Source: Saccharibacillus alkalitolerans
GTDB lineage: Bacteria > Bacillota > Bacilli > Paenibacillales > Paenibacillaceae
DNA: 64,000 nucleotides
Direction of reading: 5' to 3'
Assembly (NCBI RefSeq): GCF_011090185.1
Contig: NZ_JAAFGS010000002.1
Span: forward strand, 434,001-498,000
Part shown: in pieces, positions 24,554-33,397 of the stretch
Layout of the letters: every line of letters starts with the position of its first letter
Position numbering within the stretch: position 1 is the stretch's first letter
Notes under the pieces: model-generated
Seen by the model: only the letters and a program-made list of their open reading frames with translations
Databases searched by the model: none
Told to the model about the DNA's origin: nothing
Program-made: the position numbers and the translations under genes

Positions 24554-26344
24554 ATGAAAAAAGTAGCGTACATTCCGCTGGACGACCGTCCGGCCAATCT
24601 CGACGACGTCATTGTGCAGGGCAAAGCCGCAGGACTGGAAGTGCTGACGCCGGACCGCGCCGTCATCCGCAACCGGATGGACGATACCGCAGAGGTGGAA
24701 GGCACGGAAGTGGTCGGCACGAGCGGCGCCGTATACGGCAGCACGGAAGGCGTGCGGCAGTTTCTGCAAAGCCGCGCGGCCGAAGCCGACGGCTTCATTA
24801 TCTCGATCGACATGCTCGTATACGGCGGGCTGATCGGCAGCCGCCGGCTGCGGGAAGACGGAGGCGGCGAGTATCCCGCTTACGACGAGGCCGCGACGGC
24901 TCTGCTGGATACGGTCGCCGGGCTGAAGCGCCGGTATCCGGACAAGCCGGTGTTCCTGCTCGATACGGTGATGCGGCTCGCGACCACGACGATGGCCGAA
25001 GGACTGAGCATCGAGACGTACAACGAATCCCGGGCGCTCATGATGAAGCCCCGCGCGGAGCGGACGGAATTCGACGAAATCCTGAACGGGTACGATCTGC
25101 AGCCGGACGGTACGCCTTACGAAGACACGGTTCATTTCGACAAGACGCTCTATTACAACGCCCGCCGGCATAAGTTCAAGACGAACCGCTTCGTGCTGGA
25201 AGCGCTGGTTCGGGACGCCGGCGCGGACTTCGCCGCCTTCGGCGTCGACGACGCTTCGACGCAGGGCGTGCAGGCGAACGAAATTCATTGGATCGAAGCC
25301 CGGATCGACGAGATGCTCGGCGGCAGCGGCGGGCAGAATCCGGATCGAGCCGTAATTCTGCCGGATGCGGACGGATTGGGACACGCGCTGATGGCCCGCA
25401 TGGCGGCGCGCCTGCACGCGAACGCCCAGCCGGTCAAGCCGGCGGTCGCCGTCCGCTACTTCGGACGGGACGGATCGGAGATCGTCAATGCGTACGAATA
25501 TATGGACGTGCATACCAACATTTTGCGGCATATCGACATCGCCGGCGGAACTTACAGCGGAGACGGCCGTTCGCCGGCCGCTTCCGAAACGGATGCCGCC
25601 GCGTTCGAACTCGAACTAGTGGCGCTGACGAGCGAAGACGCCGTCGACGGCGCCGTCGCGCATCTGGAAGCCAACCGCGCGGCGAATAGACCGACGCTGG
25701 TCGTCGACTTTACGCGCGGCGGTTCGTCCGGCGCGGTCGTCACGCCGAAGCTGCTGAATACTCCGGCGACGGGCAGCCTGCTGGGCTACAGCGGCTGGAA
25801 CACCGCCGGCAACAAGATCGGCATCTCGCTCGGCATGGCGCTGTCGCGTTTCTTTTTCCTCAAAAAAGAAACGCAGGAACGGCAGCTCGGCCCCGCGCTC
25901 GACGCGCACGGATCGCTGCTGTTCAAGCGCTTCCTGAAAGACTATTCGTACAAAACGCTGGAAATCGGCGTTATCCGGACGGAATCCCGCGCCCGCACGC
26001 CGTACACGAACGTGACGGCCGACCAGAACATGCGCATCTTCAACACGCCGGAAGATTACGAGTATCTCACGCAGCTGCTGCGCGCCGACATGCAGACGCG
26101 CACGAACGAGCTGGCCGCCATGCCGGCGTTCGGCATCGGCGGCAGGACGCCGGCCTGCGCCATCCGCCGCTTCGGCGTTCCGCAGGGCGAGCCCGGTCCG
26201 AACGCCCGCGACTGGCGCTTCGCTCAGTATGCCGGCGTCGTGCTGCCGCAAGACGACCCGGACTTCATCTGGTGGCGCGCGTTCGAGATCTCGCTGAATC
26301 CGGAGATCGATCTGGAGCGGACTTCGCAGGGAGCCTGCCGATAA
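24554..26344 (+). CDS. DUF4127 family protein
   Basis: A 596-residue cytoplasmic protein beginning MKKVAYIPLDDRPANLDDVI, the near-invariant start of DUF4127. Other conserved blocks are ISIDMLVYGGLIGSR, PVFLLDTVMRLATT, FAAFGVDDASTQGVQ and LLGYSGWNTAGNKIG. The biochemical function of the family is not established. The start is fixed by AAGGAG at 24540-24545; the open frame upstream has no family similarity. It appears monocistronic, with its own terminator at 26395. Confidence 0.88.
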   Translation: MKKVAYIPLDDRPANLDDVIVQGKAAGLEVLTPDRAVIRNRMDDTAEVEGTEVVGTSGAVYGSTEGVRQFLQSRAAEADGFIISIDMLVYGGLIGSRRLREDGGGEYPAYDEAATALLDTVAGLKRRYPDKPVFLLDTVMRLATTTMAEGLSIETYNESRALMMKPRAERTEFDEILNGYDLQPDGTPYEDTVHFDKTLYYNARRHKFKTNRFVLEALVRDAGADFAAFGVDDASTQGVQANEIHWIEARIDEMLGGSGGQNPDRAVILPDADGLGHALMARMAARLHANAQPVKPAVAVRYFGRDGSEIVNAYEYMDVHTNILRHIDIAGGTYSGDGRSPAASETDAAAFELELVALTSEDAVDGAVAHLEANRAANRPTLVVDFTRGGSSGAVVTPKLLNTPATGSLLGYSGWNTAGNKIGISLGMALSRFFFLKKETQERQLGPALDAHGSLLFKRFLKDYSYKTLEIGVIRTESRARTPYTNVTADQNMRIFNTPEDYEYLTQLLRADMQTRTNELAAMPAFGIGGRTPACAIRRFGVPQGEPGPNARDWRFAQYAGVVLPQDDPDFIWWRAFEISLNPEIDLERTSQGACR

Positions 26345-26394
26345 GGTAAGCCGAAGCTGCGGCCCGCATACACCTCGCAGCTCTTCCAACCGCC

Positions 26395-26444
26395 AAAAAA
26401 AGAAGCCCGGTCGCGTGCGTTCGGCACGATCGGGCTTCTTTTTG
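26395..26444 (+). terminator. Terminator after the DUF4127 gene
   Basis: AAGAAGCCCGGTCG pairs with CGATCGGGCTTCTT (two mismatched bases) and is followed by TTTTTG. The left side has an A-run. Confidence 0.75.
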
Positions 26445-26571
26445 TTTCCTTCCTCGATTTATTCCTTCCTTTAGCGCGACTGAAGCCGTAACCTTTCGGG
26501 CATGCTAATCGTCCTTTTCATCAAAAGAGATATTTCATTACAGAAAGCACTTCATTGAAAGGAGGCACCCC

Positions 26572-27060
26572 ATGAAGAAAATCGTTTTTGCCCTCGGCAT
26601 CGTCTTGCTGGCTGTCGGCTCTTTGGCAGCCTGCCGGCCCGAATCCGATGTCGACAGCCCCCCCGAGGTTCAAAGCGCAAATACGGAAGCCGTCCCCGCC
26701 AAAAGCGAGGCCCGGATCGATCCCGGGGTTCATGTCGATTGGGATGCGGTGGACAGTCCCTTGTGGAATCCGGGGATCGAAACCAAATTAAAAGCCGTCC
26801 TGGACGCCGTGATCCGAAAAGACGCCAAGACATTAAACGAAGAAGTCAAACCGGATTCCCCGGGAGCTTTCGATTACATGCTGGAGGACGAGTACGATTT
26901 CCGAAAAGTTACGGATGTCCGGGCAGAGAGAAACCGCGTGCTCGTGCAGGTCGACCATGACGTGCTGATGGCCGGCAGCGATTCCGTGCAGAACGGCGGA
27001 TATTATTACTACTTCGAGCAGGACGAAAACGGACAGTGGCAGCTGCTGGCGATCGATTGA
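26572..27060 (+). CDS. Hypothetical lipoprotein
   Basis: A 162-residue protein with signal peptide KKIVFALGIVLLAVGSLAAC, where the lipobox LAAC marks Cys 21 for lipid attachment. After an acidic linker comes a domain with alternating helix and strand: KAVLDAVIRKDAKTLNEEV, then ERNRVLVQVDHDVLM and a Tyr-rich GGYYYYFEQDENGQWQL. This resembles small nuclear-transport-factor-2-like or DUF4878-type lipoproteins, but I cannot fix the family. A strong GAAAGGAGG site precedes it. It converges on the RNA-repair operon. Confidence 0.7.
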   Translation: MKKIVFALGIVLLAVGSLAACRPESDVDSPPEVQSANTEAVPAKSEARIDPGVHVDWDAVDSPLWNPGIETKLKAVLDAVIRKDAKTLNEEVKPDSPGAFDYMLEDEYDFRKVTDVRAERNRVLVQVDHDVLMAGSDSVQNGGYYYYFEQDENGQWQLLAID

Positions 27061-27108
27061 CGGTCCCGAGCGAGCCCTTCCCTCACACGATTTAACGGCA
27101 TCATGCGG

Positions 27109-29754
27109 TTACAGCCGCGGATCGATCTCCTTCTCTCCCGCCACCTCGAACAGCAGGTCGGAAGCCGTTTCGCGGTATTCCGCGTGTTCGGGCGAGATGT
27201 CGTCGATCGGTACCGCCAGCATGCGCAGGCCGAGCTTATGCTCGTCGACCGAAGTGCGCAGCTTGCGCTGAATGCTTTTCTGCTTGAGCAGCTTGCCGTA
27301 CTTATGCGGAAAACGATAATCGTAGCCGTACACGATGCTCAGGTATTCGGGATTGCGCACTTTCATGTTCGGCGCCGCGCCGTCCTTCGGAAGCTCCGGC
27401 TTGATCACGACGCCTTCCATGCCCTGCTCCGACGTCAGCGTCTCGAAAAAGGCGGCCGCCCGTTCGTACGCGCCTTCTTCTTCCAAATTCAGCTGCAGCT
27501 GCGCGTCGTCCGACAGCAATCCGTACAGCTCCGACTGCTTCCGGGTCAGCCCGGGCTGTTCTTCGCGCCCGTCCTCATAGACGATCTTCAGCAGACCGAA
27601 CGGCTTGTATTCGGCTTCGCCTTCGCCGGCGTAGAGATCGAGCTGCCGATCGTAGACGGCATACGCTTCCTCGTGAGCGGCCAGAGGCATTCTCGCCTGC
27701 CGGATCTGGTGCACGTATTTGAAGTTCTGGTAAGCGCCGTTTCCGTACTTTTCGCTCAGCTTGCCCTTCGGCATATGAATGCGGTCGCGGTCGAAGCCGC
27801 TTGCGTCGTATTGTTCCGTCAGGCGGTCCAGCGCCTGCTCGAAGCCGTGTTTCCGCAGGAAGCCCAGCTCGCTCTTCAGCGCCGCGCCGATCGGCCGGAA
27901 CTGCCGCTCGATCAAGCCTTCTCCGAGCGTATGCCACGGCATCAGCTCGCCGTCCAGAATCAGGATTCGGATGCCCTGCTGCTCCATATAGCCGCCGAAG
28001 CGTTCCAGCAGGCGAGCGTAGATCGCCGTCAGATCGGTCCCCTTGATCTTGTAGCCGCCCCGGCTGACGGCGAAGCTCTCCTCCGCGCCGCGGTGCAGAT
28101 AGACGTTGCAGCGCGAGCCCATGTATTTGGGCTGGAGCACGACTTCGCGGACGCCGTGTCCCCGGAAGTAATCGAGCCCGCGCCGCAGCGATTCCAGCTC
28201 GCCGGCGCGCAGGTCCTTATCCGCCGGCGGCATGGTGCCGGAGACGAAATTGATCTTCCGGCGCGAAATATAGCGCAGACGGCGCAGATCGTCTTCGCTG
28301 AGTTCGCGCGGACGAATGCGGCGTTCCTGAGGGAACAGCGTCTCCAGCTCTTCGGCGATACCGGCGGAAGGCGACTTATGCGCCTTGAAAAACGGCTTGT
28401 AACCCATGCTGACCGACGTCAGCAGATTGCCGTACACCGCGCCCGTATCGAGGTGCAGCTTGTTGCGCAGCCGGAACGCCCGCTTGGCGGCGACGTGGCC
28501 GAACAGATGATACGGATGATTCCCGACCGCTTCGAGCGGCAGGAACGACAGCTGCTCTTCCTTCGGAAGGTCCGGGCGCAGCCGGAATGTCCGCTGATGC
28601 CGCTGCGCCGCCGCGTCCAACTTGCCGATATATTTCCGTTCGCACGGCGCGTGGGTGACGTAGAAGGAAGGCTGTCCTTCGCCGACGCCGATCCGCCGGC
28701 AGAACGGAAGCGACGCCTCGACCAGCTCGTCGAATTTGGCGCGCAGCGCCTCGTCTTCCCTCAGCGCCGGAATCGAATCGAAGTAGTTGTCCAGCAGCTC
28801 GCGATCCACGCCGTCCACTTCCCCGCGCAGATATTTGTACACGAAGTTCTCGTGATTGCCTTTGACGAACAGGAAACGATCCCGGTTCAAGTACAGAAAT
28901 TCGACCGTTTCCTTCGTCCGCTTGCCCTTGTCGATCCAGTCGCCGGCGAGGATGAACGTCGTATTCGCCGGCTTTTCGGGCAGCAGCCGATCCTCTTCCA
29001 GGCTGCATCCGTAATCGAGCAGCAGTCCTCGCAGCGCGTCCACGCTTTCGTGCACGTCGCCGATCACGACGTAATTCCGGCCGCCCGGGAGAATGCAGTC
29101 CATGTACTCCCGGCGGTTCTCCACCACGACGGAATAGGCGGTCGGTTCGTATCCGCCGAAATCTTTCGCGCGAATCCGGTGCACGGCGTCATACCCTTCT
29201 CTCGCCAGCACGGGCAGCACGTCTTTTTTGAGCCGGCCGATATGGTTCGAGATCAGCCGCTTCGAGCGCTCCGAGGCATAATAGTCGCCCCGTCTGCGAT
29301 AATCGAATACGACCGCTTCCACACGGTAATGGTTGTCTCTGGCGACCTCGCGCACTTTTTGCCGAAAGTCTTCCGCCAGTCCCGTCGTATCGACGATGAC
29401 GAATTCCGCGTTGATCGGAAAGCTCGTCGCCAGCCGCAGCCGTTCGAACAGCAATCGGAACGCCTGCTCGCTCGATTCCAGCATGACCGAGTCGTATTTG
29501 TCGTACTCGTATCCGAGAATCTCCTGCCGGATGACGTCGGAAGACAGCAGCTGCACGTTGCCGCGCAGTCCGCGCTCCTCGTCCTCCATCCGCAGCGCGG
29601 GGATCAGCACCCGGTTCGCGAACGTCGTTTTCCCGCATTCCGTCGGTCCCACCAGCATGAGAATCGTATGGACTTTCGTCCGGATTTCCGGCGTTTGGGC
29701 CGGCGCGGTTTGTCCTTCATCCTTCTTTTCCTTGTTATGGCTCCATTCCGTCAT
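27109..29754 (-). CDS. pnkp: Polynucleotide kinase-phosphatase-ligase Pnkp
   Basis: An 881-residue three-domain RNA-repair enzyme. The kinase domain has the P-loop GPTECGKTTFA at 36-46 and phosphorylates 5'-OH RNA ends. The central metallophosphatase has GDVHES (about 229), GDWIDKG and GNHENF and removes 3' or 2',3'-cyclic phosphates. The C-terminal ligase-like domain has the adenylation Lys in KYMGSR (about 545), DGEL, EGVVIKP (about 781) and MKVRN. Clostridial Pnkp has this layout and ligates RNA only when teamed with Hen1, encoded just upstream with a 20-base overlap. AGGAGGAGC precedes the ATG. Length and motif order agree with a complete enzyme. Confidence 0.93.
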   Translation of the reverse strand: MTEWSHNKEKKDEGQTAPAQTPEIRTKVHTILMLVGPTECGKTTFANRVLIPALRMEDEERGLRGNVQLLSSDVIRQEILGYEYDKYDSVMLESSEQAFRLLFERLRLATSFPINAEFVIVDTTGLAEDFRQKVREVARDNHYRVEAVVFDYRRRGDYYASERSKRLISNHIGRLKKDVLPVLAREGYDAVHRIRAKDFGGYEPTAYSVVVENRREYMDCILPGGRNYVVIGDVHESVDALRGLLLDYGCSLEEDRLLPEKPANTTFILAGDWIDKGKRTKETVEFLYLNRDRFLFVKGNHENFVYKYLRGEVDGVDRELLDNYFDSIPALREDEALRAKFDELVEASLPFCRRIGVGEGQPSFYVTHAPCERKYIGKLDAAAQRHQRTFRLRPDLPKEEQLSFLPLEAVGNHPYHLFGHVAAKRAFRLRNKLHLDTGAVYGNLLTSVSMGYKPFFKAHKSPSAGIAEELETLFPQERRIRPRELSEDDLRRLRYISRRKINFVSGTMPPADKDLRAGELESLRRGLDYFRGHGVREVVLQPKYMGSRCNVYLHRGAEESFAVSRGGYKIKGTDLTAIYARLLERFGGYMEQQGIRILILDGELMPWHTLGEGLIERQFRPIGAALKSELGFLRKHGFEQALDRLTEQYDASGFDRDRIHMPKGKLSEKYGNGAYQNFKYVHQIRQARMPLAAHEEAYAVYDRQLDLYAGEGEAEYKPFGLLKIVYEDGREEQPGLTRKQSELYGLLSDDAQLQLNLEEEGAYERAAAFFETLTSEQGMEGVVIKPELPKDGAAPNMKVRNPEYLSIVYGYDYRFPHKYGKLLKQKSIQRKLRTSVDEHKLGLRMLAVPIDDISPEHAEYRETASDLLFEVAGEKEIDPRL

Positions 29755-31051
29755 GCGCGGCTCCTCCTGTTCCCGTCAAAGCGTATCGGTCTTTCGCGAT
29801 AAACCGGACCCCCTGCGTCGTCGCGGTGCCGTTTACCCGGTCGCCGATCTCCAGCCATTGCGTGTCCAATCCCCGTACTTCGGCCAGCGCCGAGATCCAT
29901 GCCCGGAACTCGCGCCGCCCCATTTCCCAGTCGTGATCTTCATGCCGCAGCCCTTCCAATTCGTAGTAAGCGTTGAAGTCGGCATTCGGGGTCGTGATGA
30001 CGAAACGCTCGAAGTCGACGTCGTCCAGCACGCGCCGCACCAGCGACGCCGCCTCTTCTTTGCCCATATGCTCGACCACTTCCGTCAAAATGACGTCTAC
30101 CCGCTCGCCGCCGTAGCTTTCCAAAAAATGCTCCAGCGACGAAAAAGGAATCAGGTTTTCGAGCTCTTTGCGCTGCGCCTTGGACGCGGTCTGCGCCAGC
30201 GCTTCCTCGTTCACGTCGACCGCGTAATAGCCGTGATCGTCCTTGATCCGTTCCGCATACGGAACGGCGTAAAAACCTTCTCCGCAGCCGATGTCCAGGA
30301 TCGATTTGTCGAATGCCAGCAGCTCCGTAATCGCGCTGCGCCGCTGATAGGCCGTGCCGCCGAAATCGAACCGGATCTCGCAGCGGTCCGTCCGCTCCAG
30401 CTCGCCGGCATATTTGCGGAACCGGGCGCGCGAATTCAGGAAATTGCGGACGAACAAGCTCCGAATGTAGAACGGCGCGTCGATGATATTCACGCTGCGG
30501 ATGTATTTTTCCAGCACGGCGTCGGTAAGGTCCAGAAATTCTTTGCCGAACATCGACAAGAACAGGAACAGCACGCTTGCCGCATGCAGCAGCACATACA
30601 GATTGCGGTCCGTCGTCATTTTGAGCGAATAGCTTTTGTGCGCAAGATGCTCCAATTCGAACGAGATATCCGGCAGATGTTTGGCGAAAAAGTCGATGTA
30701 GCGGTCGCGCTCCACATGGATCATGTTCACGAACAGCGTATGCGTATGTCCTGCGGTATCGCGTTCGTCGGGCTTGAGCGGATGCGAGAAAAACTCGTTG
30801 ATCGCGCCAAGCGGAAACAGCGGCGTATTGTAGCGGGACACGTTCAAATATTCGAATTCCTCCTGCTCGCTGCGTTTGTAGGAAACTTCGTTGTCCGCGT
30901 CTTTGAAGTACACGTTGAACGTCCGCGGATCGCTGTACCAGCCGTAAGCCAGTCCTTTGCGGACGGGACGGATCAGCATGCCGGTCTCGGGATTTTTGCG
31001 GATCAGAAAAGTGAAATCGGGATGCGTCGAGCTCAGTTGAATGATGGCCAT
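29735..31051 (-). CDS. hen1: 3'-terminal RNA ribose 2'-O-methyltransferase Hen1
   Basis: A 438-residue protein. The N-terminal half is the Pnkp-associated Hen1 domain. The C-terminal half is a Rossmann methyltransferase with the SAM loop DIGCGEGF (about 254) and the metal-binding EVVEHM (about 324), plus a downstream His (RHEDHDWE). Bacterial Hen1 methylates the 2'-OH at the repair junction so the same site cannot be cut again. Its N-terminal domain activates the Pnkp ligase. It is the middle gene of RlaP-Hen1-Pnkp. Confidence 0.93.
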   Translation of the reverse strand: MAIIQLSSTHPDFTFLIRKNPETGMLIRPVRKGLAYGWYSDPRTFNVYFKDADNEVSYKRSEQEEFEYLNVSRYNTPLFPLGAINEFFSHPLKPDERDTAGHTHTLFVNMIHVERDRYIDFFAKHLPDISFELEHLAHKSYSLKMTTDRNLYVLLHAASVLFLFLSMFGKEFLDLTDAVLEKYIRSVNIIDAPFYIRSLFVRNFLNSRARFRKYAGELERTDRCEIRFDFGGTAYQRRSAITELLAFDKSILDIGCGEGFYAVPYAERIKDDHGYYAVDVNEEALAQTASKAQRKELENLIPFSSLEHFLESYGGERVDVILTEVVEHMGKEEAASLVRRVLDDVDFERFVITTPNADFNAYYELEGLRHEDHDWEMGRREFRAWISALAEVRGLDTQWLEIGDRVNGTATTQGVRFIAKDRYALTGTGGAAHDGMEP

Positions 31052-31057
31052 GATCGT

Positions 31058-31852
31058 TTACCGCTCCTCCCAGGCCGACCGCAGCACGGACCGAAACAGC
31101 GGATCGAGCCGGTCGTCGACCGGTTCGCCGGAACTTGCCATCTGCGCGGCTGCATGTTCGAAATAAGAAATTTGGTTTTCCAAATATTGATTAACAACCT
31201 CGATACGAGGTTCTTCTTTCAGCTCGATGCCGGATTTTTTGCGTTCCAGCAGCCTGTCGACGGCCGTTCGCAGCTCGCCGGGCGGCAGCAGTTCTTTGAG
31301 CGTATCGAACGCCATCGGAGGCATTTCGCCGAACCGTTCGATCCACGCGCACGCCAGCAGCGGACGCAGCACGTAGAAGTATTTTTTGCTTTTCACGTAT
31401 TCGCCCTGCAGGTAGTCCCGGTAATTGCCGCGCGCCATGTGCAGGTAATGGAAGGTACAGGCTTTGGGCGAAAAAGCGGGCCCGCCCAGCGAACGGATTT
31501 CGTCCGCCGCTTCCGTCCGCTCCACGTACACGATGGGCGACTGCATCCATTCCAGCAGCGGCGGATTGCTTTTGCGGAACAGCCGCAGCGCTTTGCGCAG
31601 ATCCCAGCCGCTGACGTCGAGCAGATCGTCGATCGGGCGCTCGATCACGTCGCGGCGGTCGAATACGGACAAGTACCAGTCGGGTTCGTGCACGTACAGG
31701 AAGCGCACGTCGTAATCGCTGTCTCGCGAAGGGAACCCCCATGCCCGGCTGCCGGACTCGCAGGCGTACAGGATGCGGACGTTCTCTTCGTGTTCGATGC
31801 GGGCAAGTTCTTGCCGGATGCGGGTACGCATGGCGGAATCGATTAGGGTCAT
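31058..31852 (-). CDS. rlaP: RNA-repair nucleotidyltransferase RlaP (YcgL type)
   Basis: A 264-residue Pol-beta-superfamily nucleotidyltransferase with GSRAWGFPSRDSDYDVRFLY near residue 35, the GS...DxD active site. The family is recurrently linked to Pnkp/Hen1 operons and is thought to restore or proofread lost RNA ends, for example at tRNA 3' termini. It ends six bases before hen1 and is the first gene of the operon. AAGGAGGAG lies just before its ATG. The linkage is known; the reaction of this protein is inferred. Confidence 0.9.
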   Translation of the reverse strand: MTLIDSAMRTRIRQELARIEHEENVRILYACESGSRAWGFPSRDSDYDVRFLYVHEPDWYLSVFDRRDVIERPIDDLLDVSGWDLRKALRLFRKSNPPLLEWMQSPIVYVERTEAADEIRSLGGPAFSPKACTFHYLHMARGNYRDYLQGEYVKSKKYFYVLRPLLACAWIERFGEMPPMAFDTLKELLPPGELRTAVDRLLERKKSGIELKEEPRIEVVNQYLENQISYFEHAAAQMASSGEPVDDRLDPLFRSVLRSAWEER

Positions 31853-32017
31853 GGTCGTTCTCCTCCTTCTGCTGGATCTTATGACGGATGTCCTGACGGA
31901 TCTCTTTGCCGTTGATCGGATGCTTTTTATTGTGGAGGAAAAGGAAGCCGGCCGGAAGGGCGAAAGTATGGCGATCTTCGCGGCTCCTGCGTTCGCCAGG
32001 CGCTGCGCCGCGCACGC

Positions 32018-32052
32018 AAAAAAGCTCCGAACCGCTTGGCGGTTCGGAGCTT
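32018..32052 (-). terminator. Terminator after the lipoprotein gene
   Basis: A 14-base-pair perfect stem, AAGCTCCGAACCGC around a three-base loop, with six T on the minus strand. It separates the lipoprotein gene from the RNA-repair operon. Confidence 0.85.
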
Positions 32053-32117
32053 CGGCTCCGGCGAATGAAGGTTCCGGAGAGTGGGGGTTACGCTGTGAAA
32101 AGTCGCCGAAGATTCGC

Positions 32118-32708
32118 TTACTCGGCTTTGACGGCCGTTTCGCCGGTAACTTTCGCGCCGTCTTCCAGCTTGAAAGCGTCCAGCTGTTCCTGCGTCGAGA
32201 AGTACAGGTTGCCGTCGACCGTGCCGTCGACCACTTGGAATCCGTTGGCGGTCACGTAGACGTCTCCCTTGAACGTGCCGCCTTGAATGCGGGCATTTTC
32301 GCTGTTGACGGTCATTTTAGGAGCCGTCAGCGTGTAGCGTGCCGTTACGTTGCGGTCCGCATCCTGCGAATACAGGGCGATTTTGCGCGCAGGCTCGCCT
32401 TTATTTTCGAATTGTCCGTCGAGGACCAGATCTTGATCGATCGTCATGTCGTTCAGCACGGCGATAATCCATGTGCCTTTGGCGCTGATCGCGTTCAGGA
32501 ACGCGTCTTGATCGTTTACGATGGAAGGGCTTGTCTGCGCATCCGTCTTTTCGGCTGCCGCAGGCGTTTCCGTTTTCGCAGGCGCTTCGGTTGCCGCCGG
32601 ATTCTGTTCGCCTTCGGTCGTCGCCGTCGTCGCATCGTTATTGCCGCATCCTGCCAGCAATGCGAATCCCAGTACCAATCCCAAACCTGCTGCTGCTTTG
32701 TTCATCAT
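32118..32708 (-). CDS. Hypothetical lipoprotein with beta-helical polymer-like domain
   Basis: A 196-residue lipoprotein. The signal peptide ends LLAGC (lipobox), and a Thr/Glu/Ala-rich linker of about 40 residues follows. The C-terminal domain has regular short strand repeats (GTWIIAVLNDMTIDQDLVLDG, IQGGTFKGDVYVTANGFQVV, GTVDGNLYFST), suggesting a right-handed beta-helix or bactofilin-like fold. No catalytic motif is visible. The family is not recognised. It stands alone on its transcript, ending in a strong terminator. Confidence 0.7.
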   Translation of the reverse strand: MMNKAAAGLGLVLGFALLAGCGNNDATTATTEGEQNPAATEAPAKTETPAAAEKTDAQTSPSIVNDQDAFLNAISAKGTWIIAVLNDMTIDQDLVLDGQFENKGEPARKIALYSQDADRNVTARYTLTAPKMTVNSENARIQGGTFKGDVYVTANGFQVVDGTVDGNLYFSTQEQLDAFKLEDGAKVTGETAVKAE

Positions 32709-32799
32709 TATGTCTCCCCTTATGCATATTTTCTCTTTACTTTGTTCAATCTATCACAAAGCTATAGAAAGGAATGTAATATTATTCACAAAGTTTTAT

Positions 32800-33081
32800 C
32801 TATTTTTTGAGCAATTCAAATTTACCGAACAAAGGCCGGAGTCGGACGCGGTATTCCTTGTTCATGATCTTGTCCTCCGGCAGCCTGGGTACAGTCAAAG
32901 GCAACAGTGTGGATACGCATAAAAGGACTATGCAGACGATCCCGGCGAAGCTTCCAAAATTGACCGCAAAGTCCAAGTCATCTTCTTCCTTTTGAGGATC
33001 GGCGGTCGGAAATGCCAGGACCTGAAAGCCTGAACAGCAGACAAACCAATAGCCAAACCAACGATCGGATCATCGAATCTT
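32800..33081 (-). pseudogene. Remnant of a small membrane-protein gene, truncated and frameshifted
   Basis: An open frame from 33069 down to TAG at 32800-32802 encodes 89 residues with protein-like composition: an acidic PQKEEDDLDFAVNF, a membrane helix (FAGIVCIVLLCVSTLLPL) and a basic tail RVRLRPLFGKFELLKK. It has no start codon. Immediately upstream a different frame continues in a compatible hydrophobic sequence (FDDPIVGLAIGLSAVQAF), which suggests a frameshift near 33020-33030. The upstream end stops where the hairpin array begins at 33083. The rest of the gene is missing. Confidence 0.45.
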
Positions 33082-33082
33082 A

Positions 33083-33269
33083 AATTAAGTGCATATAAGC
33101 AGTTATTTAACAAAAATCGATCGCGAAAAAGAAAATAGATGCACCGGAGCAGCTATTTTACAAAAAATCGCCGAGAAACGCACGGAATCTGCCAAATAAG
33201 TGCTTATACGCAGCTATTTGTTCCCAAAACGCAAAAAAAGCGAAAATAAGTGTCGTGGCGTACTTATTT
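33083..33269. repeat. Array of four 26-base palindromes, cluster 2
   Basis: Hairpins at 33083-33108, 33133-33158, 33194-33219 and 33244-33269 have the AAATAAGTGC-N6-GCAGCTATTT type. The spacers are 24, 35 and 24 bases, exactly as in cluster 1, although spacer sequences are unrelated. The array begins 129 bases 3' of aroD, for which no other terminator is seen. Confidence 0.8.
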
Positions 33270-33397
33270 TCGCCTTTTCGTTGGCTGCGGTCGTACGCGG
33301 GGGACAGGCACAGCCGCCGCGCCGAATGTCGCGCTTCTTTGCGGATTTCCTTCCGGCCGCTCCCCGGAGCTCCACGGCCTTCGCTTCTCCGCCGGTC

